Source: an uncultured Methanobrevibacter sp.
GTDB lineage: Archaea > Methanobacteriota > Methanobacteria > Methanobacteriales > Methanobacteriaceae
Assembly (NCBI GenBank): GCA_900318035.1
Contig: ONJC01000022.1
Span: 1 to 50,911, forward strand
Length of the DNA stretch: 50,911 nt
Direction: 5' to 3'
Shown here: in pieces, positions 43,340 to 50,911 of the stretch
Layout of the letters: each line of letters begins with the position of its first letter
Numbering within the stretch: the stretch's first letter is position 1
Translations under genes and position numbers: made by a program
The notes under the pieces: generated by a model
Database searches by the model: none
Told to the model about the DNA's origin: nothing
Seen by the model: only the letters and a program-made list of their open reading frames with translations

Positions 43340-44875
43340 ATGACAAAATGTATCATGGTTCAGGGAACCTCATCTAATGCCGGGAAAAGTATGCTTGTAG
43401 CAGCGCTCTGTAGAATATATAAGACAAGAGGATATAAGGTAGCGCCTTTTAAATCTCAAAACATGTCATTAAACTCATTTACCACCAAAGAAAACGGTGA
43501 AATTGGAATAGCACAGATGTTACAGGCTGAAGCGGCAATGATAGAACCTAGCATACACATGAATCCTGTTTTGCTAAAGCCGAAAGGGGATTTCACTTCA
43601 AATGTAATCATTCAGGGAAAATCCATTGGAGACATGAATTTCTATGATTACCAGCACAAATACCATGATACTGCATTAAACGCCATAAAAGAAAGTTTTG
43701 ACATTTTATCTAAAGACTATGACATCATAATCATTGAAGGTGCAGGTTCTCCGGCCGAAATTAACATGAGAGACCAGGACATTGCCAATATGGAAATTGC
43801 ACATATGGCAGATGCCAATGTTATCCTAATAGCAGATATTGAAATGGGAGGTGTTTTTGCAGCGATTGCTGGAACATATGTCCTTCTTGACGATTATGAC
43901 AGGTCACGTCTAAAAGCAACCGTCATCAACAAATTCAGAGGTAATTTGGATATTCTAAAGCCAGGACTTGACAGGATTGAGGAAATAACAGGTGAACCGG
44001 TTTTAGGAGTTTTGCCTTATGATGAAACCTTAAAATTGCCTGAGGAAGATTCCGCATCCCTTACAACACATGTGTTTGAAGAGGACAAGGACATCACCAT
44101 AGGAGTGATTCGATTGCCTAAAATAGCTAATTTCACAGACATCGATCCATTTGAATACGAAAGTGATGTTGCGCTTAAAATGATTGGCGTTAATGATGAC
44201 ATCGGAGATGTCGATGCCATTCTGATTCCTGGAACACGTAATGCAACAGGAGACATGTTCGAGTTGCGTGAAAGCGGACTTGCAGATAAGATAATTGAAA
44301 AATCCTCAGAAATTCCAATTGTAGGAATATGCGGAGGCCTGCAGATTTTAGGAAATGTTATTCATGATGAGGAAAAACGGGAATCAAAACATGGAACCAT
44401 CAAAGGATTAGGTCTTTTGGATATAGAATCAAGCTTTTCAAGACAGGGAAAGATCGTTACACAGTCAACAGCAACAATTCCCGATAATCTGGAAGGCCTT
44501 GCAGGTGAAATATTCAAAGACATTGCAGGTGAGGAAGTGACAGGCTATGAAATCCATGAGGGAACAACCGAACTTTTTAATTCAACAGCTCTTTTAAACA
44601 TTAAAACAGGCCAGGGAAACAACGAAGACGGATTGCTTGATGGAGCAAGCAATGGAAATGCATTTGCAACATACTTCCACGGAATATTCCATAACTACAA
44701 CTTCAGAAGGGAATTTTTAAACTATATTAGAGCTAAAAAAGGTCTTGAAGCCAAATATGGAGAAGACCCTTACAAAACTCAAAAAGACTACTCATTGAAC
44801 AGGCTTGCTGAAATTGTTGAAGAGCATCTTGACATGGACATCATTGATGAGCTGATTTTCGGCAAAAAGGATTAG
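43340..44875 (+). CDS. cbiP: Cobyric acid synthase (adenosylcobyrate a,c-diamide amidotransferase)
   Basis: A 511-residue enzyme that amidates four carboxyls of the corrin ring using glutamine and ATP, on the path to the corrinoid cofactors needed by methyltransferases of methanogenesis. The N-terminal dethiobiotin-synthetase-like ATPase has the P-loop VQGTSSNAGKSMLVAALCR (residues 7-25) and the CbiP-specific KSQNMSLNSF. The C-terminal class I glutamine amidotransferase has the nucleophile Cys in VGICGGLQILG near 332 and the His in ATYFHGIFHNY near 448. The length is normal. Its 3' end overlaps the convergent aldo/keto reductase gene by four bases. No other cobalamin gene is seen nearby. Confidence 0.95.
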   Translation: MTKCIMVQGTSSNAGKSMLVAALCRIYKTRGYKVAPFKSQNMSLNSFTTKENGEIGIAQMLQAEAAMIEPSIHMNPVLLKPKGDFTSNVIIQGKSIGDMNFYDYQHKYHDTALNAIKESFDILSKDYDIIIIEGAGSPAEINMRDQDIANMEIAHMADANVILIADIEMGGVFAAIAGTYVLLDDYDRSRLKATVINKFRGNLDILKPGLDRIEEITGEPVLGVLPYDETLKLPEEDSASLTTHVFEEDKDITIGVIRLPKIANFTDIDPFEYESDVALKMIGVNDDIGDVDAILIPGTRNATGDMFELRESGLADKIIEKSSEIPIVGICGGLQILGNVIHDEEKRESKHGTIKGLGLLDIESSFSRQGKIVTQSTATIPDNLEGLAGEIFKDIAGEEVTGYEIHEGTTELFNSTALLNIKTGQGNNEDGLLDGASNGNAFATYFHGIFHNYNFRREFLNYIRAKKGLEAKYGEDPYKTQKDYSLNRLAEIVEEHLDMDIIDELIFGKKD

Positions 44876-45912
44876 ATTCTGTTTTTTGTGTGTTTTTGCC
44901 ATACCTTATCATCATCATGGGCGGAAGCCTTATTGTCAGCCATTACCCCCACCAAATCATGAGCGACATACGGCTCTTCGAGATAGTCAATATCATCAGC
45001 AGTTAATGTTAAATCAACAGAATTCACAGCACCTTCAACATGATGCAGTTTTGTAGCACCGACAATCGGAGAAGTGACCTTTGTAAGCAGCCATGCGAGT
45101 GAAACTTCAGTCATTGACACATCATAGTTTTGGGCAATTTCACTGACACGCTGAATTATTTCCAGATCCTGAGCTTCACTGTTCTGATACTTTAATTTGG
45201 CATAGAAGTCCTCATTTAATCTTTTTGACTCTTCACCAGGCAACCTTGAAAGCCTTCCGGAGGCAAGTGAACTGTAGGGAGTTGTTGCAATATTATCAGT
45301 TTGACATAGTGGAATCATTTCACGTTCCTCCTCTCTGAAAATTAAATTATAATGACCCTGAATAGATACGAACTTACTGAATCCTTCATTTTCGGCCAAT
45401 GCATTTGCTTTTGCAAGCTGCCATGCGAAACAATTTGAAATACCAATGTATTTGACTTTACCCTCTTCAATAACTTCATTCAGCCCTTCCAGAATATCAT
45501 ATAAAGGAGTATTGTAATCCCACATATGGTAGATATACAAATCAATGTAATCCAGACCCAGATTTTCAAGGCTTTTATCGACAAAACTGTGAATGTGCTT
45601 TTGGCCTGAGACATTGTTTTTTATCTCGTCTTCTGAACGTGGCAGAAACTTGGTTGCAACGACAACATCATCTCTTGATGCATATTCCCTTACTGCACGG
45701 CCAACATACTTCTCAGAAGTCCCATTCTGATAGCCGATTGCAGTATCAAAAAAATTAATTCCATTATCCAAACCGTTCCTGATAATTTCTAGAGATTCCT
45801 TTTCAGGCAATGTCCATGTGTGCATTCCGTTTTTTGGATCTCCAAATCCCATACATCCCATACAAACACGACTTACCTTTAAATTTGAGTTTCCAAGTTT
45901 AGTATATTTCAC
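44872..45912 (-). CDS. Aldo/keto reductase
   Basis: A 346-residue NAD(P)H-dependent oxidoreductase with a TIM barrel. Catalytic residues are visible: Asp and Tyr in NFFDTAIGYQNGTSE, Lys in VVVATKFLPR, and His in DLYIYHMWDY. IVGATKLHHVEGA near 285 is the cofactor-binding end. It resembles the YajO-type group; its substrate is unknown. I choose the GTG at 45910-45912, giving the usual opening KYTKLGNSNLKVS and a GGAAGTG ribosome binding site about five bases upstream. A TTG five codons earlier (45925-45927) is less likely. Confidence 0.9.
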   Translation of the reverse strand: MKYTKLGNSNLKVSRVCMGCMGFGDPKNGMHTWTLPEKESLEIIRNGLDNGINFFDTAIGYQNGTSEKYVGRAVREYASRDDVVVATKFLPRSEDEIKNNVSGQKHIHSFVDKSLENLGLDYIDLYIYHMWDYNTPLYDILEGLNEVIEEGKVKYIGISNCFAWQLAKANALAENEGFSKFVSIQGHYNLIFREEEREMIPLCQTDNIATTPYSSLASGRLSRLPGEESKRLNEDFYAKLKYQNSEAQDLEIIQRVSEIAQNYDVSMTEVSLAWLLTKVTSPIVGATKLHHVEGAVNSVDLTLTADDIDYLEEPYVAHDLVGVMADNKASAHDDDKVWQKHTKNRI

Positions 45913-46107
45913 ATCAACACTTCCCAAAATGCATCATTGACCTGATGCTGATTTTAGAAGCAAATGCCATTTTTAACACTGCCCAAAAACTGCCACATTC
46001 AGCAATGTAAAAATATGATGACATTCCCTTTACTTTAAATTTAAACCGCATTATTTAAAAATGTTAATATACATAAATATTAACATCAATAATTTGGAGA
46101 TTAAATT
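45913..46107. other. Intergenic region between two divergent promoters
   Basis: The left part (about 45928-46030) is less AT-rich than other gaps but has no convincing RNA gene or ORF. The right part contains AATATACATAAATATTAA (about 46066-46084), a TATA candidate for the 80-residue protein, and GGAGATT as its ribosome binding site. Confidence 0.4.
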
Positions 46108-46350
46108 ATGATTTTAAATGTAAAAGCAACTAATAAAAAATCTGGTGAAGTAATTTCATTCGCATTAGACGGTAACGCAGACGAAGGATTCGCATATGAA
46201 GGAACCCACATGCAAGAAGTAACTGATAATAAAATCAGAGAAGTTTGCAATGGTTTAATCTTACTCGGTTCCCCAATTTACACCATTAAATCCGGTGAAA
46301 CCGAAACTATTGAAAACATGACCTTCGTTACTGAAGTAACAGCAGCTTAA
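46108..46350 (+). CDS. Small soluble protein of unknown function, probably well expressed
   Basis: This 80-residue acidic protein is not recognised. It appears all-beta in the first half (LNVKATNKKSGEVISFAL), with a helix around NKIREVCNGLILLG and one Cys. It has its own TATA-like sequence, a good ribosome binding site (TTTGGAGATT, about eight bases before ATG) and a compact hairpin terminator at the stop codon. Codon choice looks uniform (GGT, GAA, GTA), which together with the strong signals suggests high expression. It is a stand-alone unit. Confidence 0.7.
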   Translation: MILNVKATNKKSGEVISFALDGNADEGFAYEGTHMQEVTDNKIREVCNGLILLGSPIYTIKSGETETIENMTFVTEVTAA

Positions 46351-46375
46351 TTCTGCTACTCTTTTTTTCTTTTTT
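46341..46375 (+). terminator. Hairpin at the stop codon of the 80-residue protein, plus U-tract
   Basis: AGCAG (46341-46345) pairs with CTGCT (46353-46357) with the TAA stop (46348-46350) in the loop. T7, C and T6 follow. Confidence 0.7.
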
Positions 46376-46537
46376 GCAAAATTTAGTTTGATTTTCTAAA
46401 AAACAAACAAAAATTTTATCATTTTCATGAATTACCGTCAAAATAGCAAATTCCTATTTCAGATTTGAAATTTTAAAAAAATTTAAATTAAGAATAAAAC
46501 ATATTTACTATCATAAAGAAAAAAATTAGGGATTACC

Positions 46538-46834
46538 ATGGATATAACAAAAGAATATAATGAAAAAGAATTGACAATAACTGTCAAAGACAAAATTGAC
46601 ACAACTACTGCTCCTGACTTTGAAAATGAAATAATGGATGAAATGGGTAAATTTGATTCATTAATAATAGATTTTACAGAATTGCAATACATTTCTAGTG
46701 CCGGTTTAAGAGTTTTAATTGCTACTGAAAAAAAATTAAAACCCGAAAATATTCCATCAGTCATCAAAGTCAACGACACTATAAAAGAGATTCTAGTAAT
46801 GTCCGGTTTTGATAAAATCTTAAATATCGAATAA
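46538..46834 (+). CDS. STAS-domain protein (anti-sigma factor antagonist-like)
   Basis: A 98-residue single STAS domain. The signature is DSLIIDFTELQYISSAGLRVLI (about residues 41-62), where the Ser of ISSAG is the phosphorylation site in SpoIIAA-type proteins. It is preceded by TTTAPDFENEI and followed by a helix and short strand. In bacteria such proteins form partner switches with Rsb-type kinases and SpoIIE-type phosphatases. Archaea lack sigma factors of that kind, so the target here is unknown, and no kinase or phosphatase partner lies in the window. It appears to be a single gene with TTAGGGATT upstream. Confidence 0.9.
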   Translation: MDITKEYNEKELTITVKDKIDTTTAPDFENEIMDEMGKFDSLIIDFTELQYISSAGLRVLIATEKKLKPENIPSVIKVNDTIKEILVMSGFDKILNIE

Positions 46835-46897
46835 ATTACAGAATCACAAAAACTTAATATTGTAAAGCCTATTGCTCACAGATTTAATGATTTCTAG

Positions 46898-46936
46898 TGA
46901 AAAGTCTTTTCAATATTTAACTACTTTCTTTTTTTC
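46898..46936 (+). terminator. Possible terminator after the STAS gene
   Basis: TGAAAAG and CTTTTCA form a perfect 7-bp inverted repeat around one base, about 65 bases after the STAS stop codon. A pyrimidine-rich T7 tract follows some 17 bases later. The one-base centre makes a strained hairpin, so a palindromic protein site is an alternative. Confidence 0.35.
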
Positions 46937-47032
46937 ATATTAACCGTAATTTTAACCTTCAATACCATCCATACCAAATGAGCATATTAATGAAATATTT
47001 TTAAAAAAATAAGTTTAATGCTGAAATTGGCA

Positions 47033-49051
47033 TCATCCAAATCCAGCTAAAAGACCTATGTTATAAATTAAAAATGATACAACAAATGCGGTTGTAATGG
47101 TAATTACACACATGAACAAAGCCCATTTAAAACCATTAGTTTCATGTTTAATTGCACCGATAGTACCGAAACATGGTGTGTACAGTAAAGTGAATGCCAT
47201 AAATGAATACGCTGACAATGGAGTGAATGTATCATGTATCAAATGAGTTATACCACTTTCATCATCAGCATCCATGCCTCCAAGAGTACCGAAAGTGGAT
47301 ACAATAACTTCTTTAGCTGCCAAACCTGCAATAAGAGCTACAGCCGCCTGCCATGTACCGAATCCTAATGGAGCAAAAATTGGAGCGATGAAACTACCGA
47401 TCATACCCAATATACTATCAGCTGATCCATATTTGACTCCTAACGGGAAGATGCTTAATGCCCATAGCACTATGGAACAAGCAAGAATAACGGTTCCCGC
47501 TTTTCTTATGAATCCTTTAACCTTTTCCCAGGTATGCAGCAATACCCCTTTCAATGAAGGAATTTTATATGAAGGAAGTTCCATCACAAAAGGAGTGGAC
47601 AATCCCCTGAATAACAACCTTTTAAGAATTGCCGCTACAACAAGCGCCACAAGGATTCCTAAAATATATATTGAAAGCAGTACGATACCATGATGTTGCT
47701 CGAAAAATGCAGCAATGAAAATCGCATAAATCGGCAGTCTTGCAGTACAGGACATGAATGGCACAAGCATCATAGCAAGTTTACGATCCTTATCGTTTTC
47801 AAGTGTTCTTGTTGCCATAATAGCCGGCACACCACAACCAAATCCTAAAATCATTGGAATGAATGCCTTACCATGAAGACCAACTAACTTATGCATAAAT
47901 ATGTCCATGGTAAATGCTGCCCTTGCCAGATATCCGCAATCTTCCAGGACACTTAAAAATAAAAATATTATGAGAATTATCGGTACGAAAGAGATAACTC
48001 CTCCCACACCTCCAATAACCGCATCACATATGAATGACGCCAAATACTCATTTGGAATGTGACCTGCCACAAAATTTGAAAGCATTACAAAAGCATCCCC
48101 AATCAACTCCTGAAATGGCGATCCCACAACGTATGTCACCTGAAACATCACATACATCACCAAAAGGAAAATTGGAATGGCTAAAATCCTATTTGTTATA
48201 ATATTATCTATTTTATCGCTAATGGTTTCATTTTCAACTGGAGGCCTTTCAACAGCTTCCGCCATCAAACCGTCAATGAATGCATATCTTGCAGAGGCAA
48301 TGACTTCCTCTGCACTTTCACCGAAAATATCATAAAGGTGTTTTGATACCTTATCTGATTCTTTGAAAATTGATGAGCTTTCTGGTGATTTTTGAACTTT
48401 TTGAATAATGATCGAGTCCTTTTCAAGCAATTTGATTGCTGTCCAGAATGCTGGTACATCCAGAAGATTTTCATCTTTTTCAACCAATACCCTTATATCT
48501 TCCAAATGTTCTTTTAATTCCGCACCATAATTCAATTTTTCACTGGTGTCAATCGGATTTTTCGCCTGCTTCTCTACAACATTAAATAATTCCTCGATAC
48601 CGTCACCGGTTTTAGCATTGATATTGATTACAGGAAATCCCAACAGTTCACTTATCAAATCTATGTTAATTATATGGCCTTTTTTCTTTGCATAATCATT
48701 CATGTTTAGTGCCATAACCAGATTTGCACCAAGTTCCATCATCTGAACTGTCAAATATAAGTTACGCTCCAAATTAGCTGCATCCACCACATTTATGATT
48801 ACATCTGAATCATCGTCGACTATAAAGTCTCTTGATACAATCTCTTCCAGTGAATGTGCTGTTAATGCGTAGTTTCCCGGCAGATCAATAATGTCATACT
48901 CATAGTCCCCAAGTGAAAAATGGCCCTTTGCTTGTTCAACTGTTTTACCTGGCCAGTTTCCAACATGCTGATGCATACCTGTTAATGAATTGAAAACCGT
49001 TGTTTTACCAACATTTGGATTTCCTGCCAAACCGACAATTAATTTCTCCAT
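47033..49051 (-). CDS. feoB: Ferrous iron transport protein B
   Basis: A 672-residue Fe(II) transporter with an N-terminal G domain: GNPNVGKT at residues 10-17 (G1), [11 protein letters not shown] as switch I, DLPG near 60 (G3) and NMND near 117 (G4). A helical spacer follows, then about eight membrane segments carrying the inverted Gate motifs ([21 protein letters not shown] and [16 protein letters not shown]). The length is usual for archaeal FeoB. No FeoA-type gene adjoins it. A palindrome TAGGCATGCCTA about 160 bases upstream is a candidate metal-regulator site. The ATG follows GGTGGCG. Confidence 0.96.
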   Translation of the reverse strand: MEKLIVGLAGNPNVGKTTVFNSLTGMHQHVGNWPGKTVEQAKGHFSLGDYEYDIIDLPGNYALTAHSLEEIVSRDFIVDDDSDVIINVVDAANLERNLYLTVQMMELGANLVMALNMNDYAKKKGHIINIDLISELLGFPVININAKTGDGIEELFNVVEKQAKNPIDTSEKLNYGAELKEHLEDIRVLVEKDENLLDVPAFWTAIKLLEKDSIIIQKVQKSPESSSIFKESDKVSKHLYDIFGESAEEVIASARYAFIDGLMAEAVERPPVENETISDKIDNIITNRILAIPIFLLVMYVMFQVTYVVGSPFQELIGDAFVMLSNFVAGHIPNEYLASFICDAVIGGVGGVISFVPIILIIFLFLSVLEDCGYLARAAFTMDIFMHKLVGLHGKAFIPMILGFGCGVPAIMATRTLENDKDRKLAMMLVPFMSCTARLPIYAIFIAAFFEQHHGIVLLSIYILGILVALVVAAILKRLLFRGLSTPFVMELPSYKIPSLKGVLLHTWEKVKGFIRKAGTVILACSIVLWALSIFPLGVKYGSADSILGMIGSFIAPIFAPLGFGTWQAAVALIAGLAAKEVIVSTFGTLGGMDADDESGITHLIHDTFTPLSAYSFMAFTLLYTPCFGTIGAIKHETNGFKWALFMCVITITTAFVVSFLIYNIGLLAGFG

Positions 49052-49497
49052 TACTACGCCACCACATATTAAACTTTAATTAAAATTACTTGAGAAAAGA
49101 TTATGAAATCATTTGAATTATCTATTTTTTAAAAAAAATTAGATTTTTTATACATAGTAATATTTTCTTTTTATGTTATTTAAATTATTGATATTTCTTT
49201 GAACTTTCAAATTTAGGCATGCCTACATTTTCGCCAAAAACAAAACATATCCCCAGTCAAAAAACTTAATCAACATTAACAATGACCATATGTTAGTGAA
49301 AACTGCTTTTGAAAAGTAGTTGATATATATTCGGATTTGAAAATTAGAATGATTTGTAGATACCCTTCCGTTAATGTAAAACACACATCATCAAATCACA
49401 TCTAATTACAATACATTCAATTTAATTGAGAGCCCCATTGATTATTCGATAGGATGCAACACATTGAGAAACAGTGCGGAATTGTGATTAAAAAAAT
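49052..49497. other. 446-base intergenic region upstream of feoB
   Basis: It holds the likely feoB promoter (AT-rich minus-strand sequence about 49130-49195) and the palindrome at 49214-49225. From about 49250 to 49497 I see no open frame, RNA gene or clear repeat. The base composition there is slightly less AT-rich, which could reflect a decayed gene. Confidence 0.4.
49214..49225. promoter_or_regulatory. Palindrome, candidate DtxR-type metal-regulator operator
   Basis: TAGGCATGCCTA is a perfect 12-bp palindrome in an otherwise A/T-rich stretch. It resembles the TTAGG...CCTAA half-sites bound by DtxR/IdeR-family regulators and lies upstream of feoB, the kind of gene these regulators control. 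Confidence 0.5.
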
Positions 49498-50451
49498 TTA
49501 GTTGAAAAATAAATCCGAATCCCTTATCTTCAAACAGAATCTGGATACAACATACAATACAGGCAATTCTATCAGGGGACCTATTACAAGAGCTATTGAA
49601 ATTAGTTCATGACCCGGAAAAGAATTTATTGCAATTGCAAGCGCCAACGGAGAGTTACGGGCCAATGTAGTCATTGTCAAACTTGCATATTCAGAATATG
49701 TGAAATTGATCTTTTCAGACACCAGCAAATCGATAGCAGTATTGACAATGAAAAATAGGATTAACGGGACAAATAAAACTGCAATGGAGTTAAAATTTTC
49801 AAACAGTAATACTCCCTGGCTTGCAAAGATGCAAAATACCGCAAGGGACAATAACCATATCTGCAAACTTCCCATAAGTTCAGCCGCCTTTTGTTTCAAA
49901 CCATTGTTCAATACCAATTTAGTAATCTGTGCTGCAACGAATGGAATTACAATGACAATGACAAGTGAAAATGCCAGTTGTGAATAATCCATAGAATTTG
50001 CAGTTGAAAAAAACAGAACCAAATAAATTGGAAGCAGTATTATCTGCAATATCAGATTTATCGGAAGGATTGATAAGCTTAAGGTCAAATCACCCTTTGC
50101 CATTTTAGTAAACACCAAATACCAATCTGTACATGGAGTCAGTATTAGCATGAAAAAGCCAATCAAGACATCGACATTTCCCCTCAAGAATAATGACCCT
50201 ACAAAATATCCGAATAATGGAGTCCACAAAAAGTTGATTATCAGGCTTGTTGATGTGAACTTAACATTTTTGAAGCTGTCTTTCAGCTCGTTTAATGGAA
50301 CTTCCAAGAACAATCCGCAAAGCATTAGACATAGGAATATGTTTATCAAGTAAGTGGCGTTATCAGCTACAATTTGAATATTGCTGAAAAGCAATCCAAT
50401 AATGACTGCTGAAAAGATTATTACCGGCTCCATCTTTTCGATTAAATCCAT
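49498..50451 (-). CDS. Arsenic resistance-type permease (ACR3/bile acid:sodium symporter superfamily)
   Basis: A 317-residue membrane protein with about ten hydrophobic segments. The signature LTPCTDWYLVFTKMAKGDL (about residues 108-126) carries the conserved Pro-Cys-Thr of ACR3-like proteins. ARNSPLALAIAINSFPG near 268 matches the second conserved helix. These permeases export arsenite; the related bile-acid symporters import organic anions. No arsR or arsenate reductase is visible beside it, so the substrate is inferred. The ATG follows GGTGAGGAT. Confidence 0.75.
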   Translation of the reverse strand: MDLIEKMEPVIIFSAVIIGLLFSNIQIVADNATYLINIFLCLMLCGLFLEVPLNELKDSFKNVKFTSTSLIINFLWTPLFGYFVGSLFLRGNVDVLIGFFMLILTPCTDWYLVFTKMAKGDLTLSLSILPINLILQIILLPIYLVLFFSTANSMDYSQLAFSLVIVIVIPFVAAQITKLVLNNGLKQKAAELMGSLQIWLLSLAVFCIFASQGVLLFENFNSIAVLFVPLILFFIVNTAIDLLVSEKINFTYSEYASLTMTTLARNSPLALAIAINSFPGHELISIALVIGPLIELPVLYVVSRFCLKIRDSDLFFN

Positions 50452-50499
50452 ATCCTCACCTTTAGGTATGACTAAATTTTATATTTGAAAATATATAGC

Positions 50500-50911
50500 T
50501 TTATTGGTTTAGAGGATGTGCCACAAATTTTTTAAAATTTTGGTGTAGTTTTTAAAATTTTTTTATTTTTTCATTTTTAGGTATTTGTTTCGTTATTTTG
50601 TTGGTTTATTTCATTGTATATTCTTTTTAGATTGTGTCCGATTGTATATAGTTTAAATTCTGTGTTTGTGTTTTTTATTCCGGTTGTTGTGAATTCGTGT
50701 AGTTTCATGTTTTGTTTTATGTGTGCAAATGGTAGTTCTGCTGTTTTTGATCTTTTTTTGTAGATTTTTTGTGCCCAGTCGGTTTCCATTTTACGTTGCA
50801 TTCTGATTTTGAAAGGGTTTCCATAGTCTTGAATTGTTCTGTAGTTCTTTTTATTGCAGCAGATTTCTTTCATTATGCAGTTTTTGCATTCGTTTGTCCA
50901 GTAAGTTATTC
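50500..50911. mobile_element. Partial insertion sequence at the right edge
   Basis: It consists of the transposase end plus AT-rich flanking DNA (about 50515-50576, with repeated AAAATTTT blocks). The exact end cannot be fixed because the other terminus lies outside the window. Confidence 0.45.
50577..50911 (-). CDS. IS1182-like transposase, C-terminal part (runs off right edge)
   Basis: The open frame continues past the last ATG (50873) to the window edge, reading YWTNECKNCIMKEICC before it, so the gene is cut by the window and not started here. The Cys cluster and the following RKMETDWAQKIYKKRSKTAE, LPFAHIKQNMK and TIGHNLKRIYN segments match the C-terminal end of DDE transposases of the IS1182 group. 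The Glu of METDW would be the last acidic catalytic residue. About 110 residues are visible. The downstream end of the element should lie within the preceding hundred bases. Confidence 0.8.
   Translation of the reverse strand, partial: ITYWTNECKNCIMKEICCNKKNYRTIQDYGNPFKIRMQRKMETDWAQKIYKKRSKTAELPFAHIKQNMKLHEFTTTGIKNTNTEFKLYTIGHNLKRIYNEINQQNNETNT

Noticed and set aside
45928..46030. C/D box small RNA, because an ATGATGA box C-like string occurs near 46013
   Set aside because: No matching CTGA box D or internal boxes at the right distance on either strand.
47010..47045. Stop-spanning hairpin at feoB
   Set aside because: Only TTGG/CCAA (4 bp) can pair; the T-run is present, but the stem is too weak to count with the others.
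1..50911. tRNA or rRNA genes
   Set aside because: No gap contains a GC-richer segment or tRNA-like arms; in an AT-rich archaeal genome such genes would stand out.

Overview
The window looks like a piece of a Methanobrevibacter-type methanogenic archaeon (Methanobacteriales). The DNA is strongly AT-rich. Two very large adhesin-like surface proteins show the beta-helix, Ig-like and coiled-coil architecture typical of gut and rumen Methanobrevibacter. Archaeal-type genes fill the rest: LonB, an AqpM-like aquaporin, the DUF5814 helicase, HerA/DUF853, archaeal PRPP synthetase, a MurT-like Mur ligase and cobyric acid synthase. Genus is inferred from gene content; species cannot be given.

Layout. 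1-16,965 (minus strand) holds two giant secreted adhesins. The first has a frameshift inside its 42-bp coiled-coil repeats and runs off the left edge. The second carries a papain-type protease domain. 17,085-22,206 holds a DUF123/GIY-YIG-like gene convergent with a three-gene unit (DUF5814 helicase, HerA-like ATPase, winged-helix protein). 22,342-25,579 pairs a secreted Ppx/GppA-like protein with Ig-like repeats and a DUF368 (PopT-like) membrane protein. 25,639-29,084 has a PD-(D/E)XK nuclease-like gene and a DUF2193-aquaporin operon. 29,347-36,380 is a repair and nucleotide block: prs, a small unknown gene, uvrB, a small toxin-antitoxin-like pair, then uvrA. 36,465-40,765 contains small hypotheticals, a GNAT acetyltransferase, an ADP-ribosylglycohydrolase and a MurT-like ligase. 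40,865-45,912 holds lonB, a regulatory-looking gap with a 13-codon ORF, cobyric acid synthase and an aldo/keto reductase. 46,108-50,911 has an 80-residue unknown protein, a lone STAS protein, feoB with an upstream palindrome, an ACR3-like arsenic permease, and the 3' end of an IS1182-like transposase at the right edge.

How it works together. The main theme is the cell surface: two adhesins, a secreted phosphatase-like protein, a polyprenyl-phosphate transporter candidate and a Mur ligase. DNA repair and processing is the second theme: uvrA, uvrB, two helicase/ATPase genes and nuclease-like genes. Metal and cofactor handling is the third: feoB, cobyric acid synthase and the arsenic permease.

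Most notable observations: (1) both adhesins carry deletion scars in their coiled-coil repeats, 26 bp and frameshifting in one, 18 bp and in-frame in the other; (2) a Ppx/GppA domain sits in a secreted Ig-repeat protein; (3) a shared motif follows the signal peptide in otherwise unrelated secreted proteins; (4) at seven genes a hairpin spans the stop codon and is followed by a U-tract; (5) a small transcription-unit-like element with a 13-codon ORF lies upstream of cbiP.
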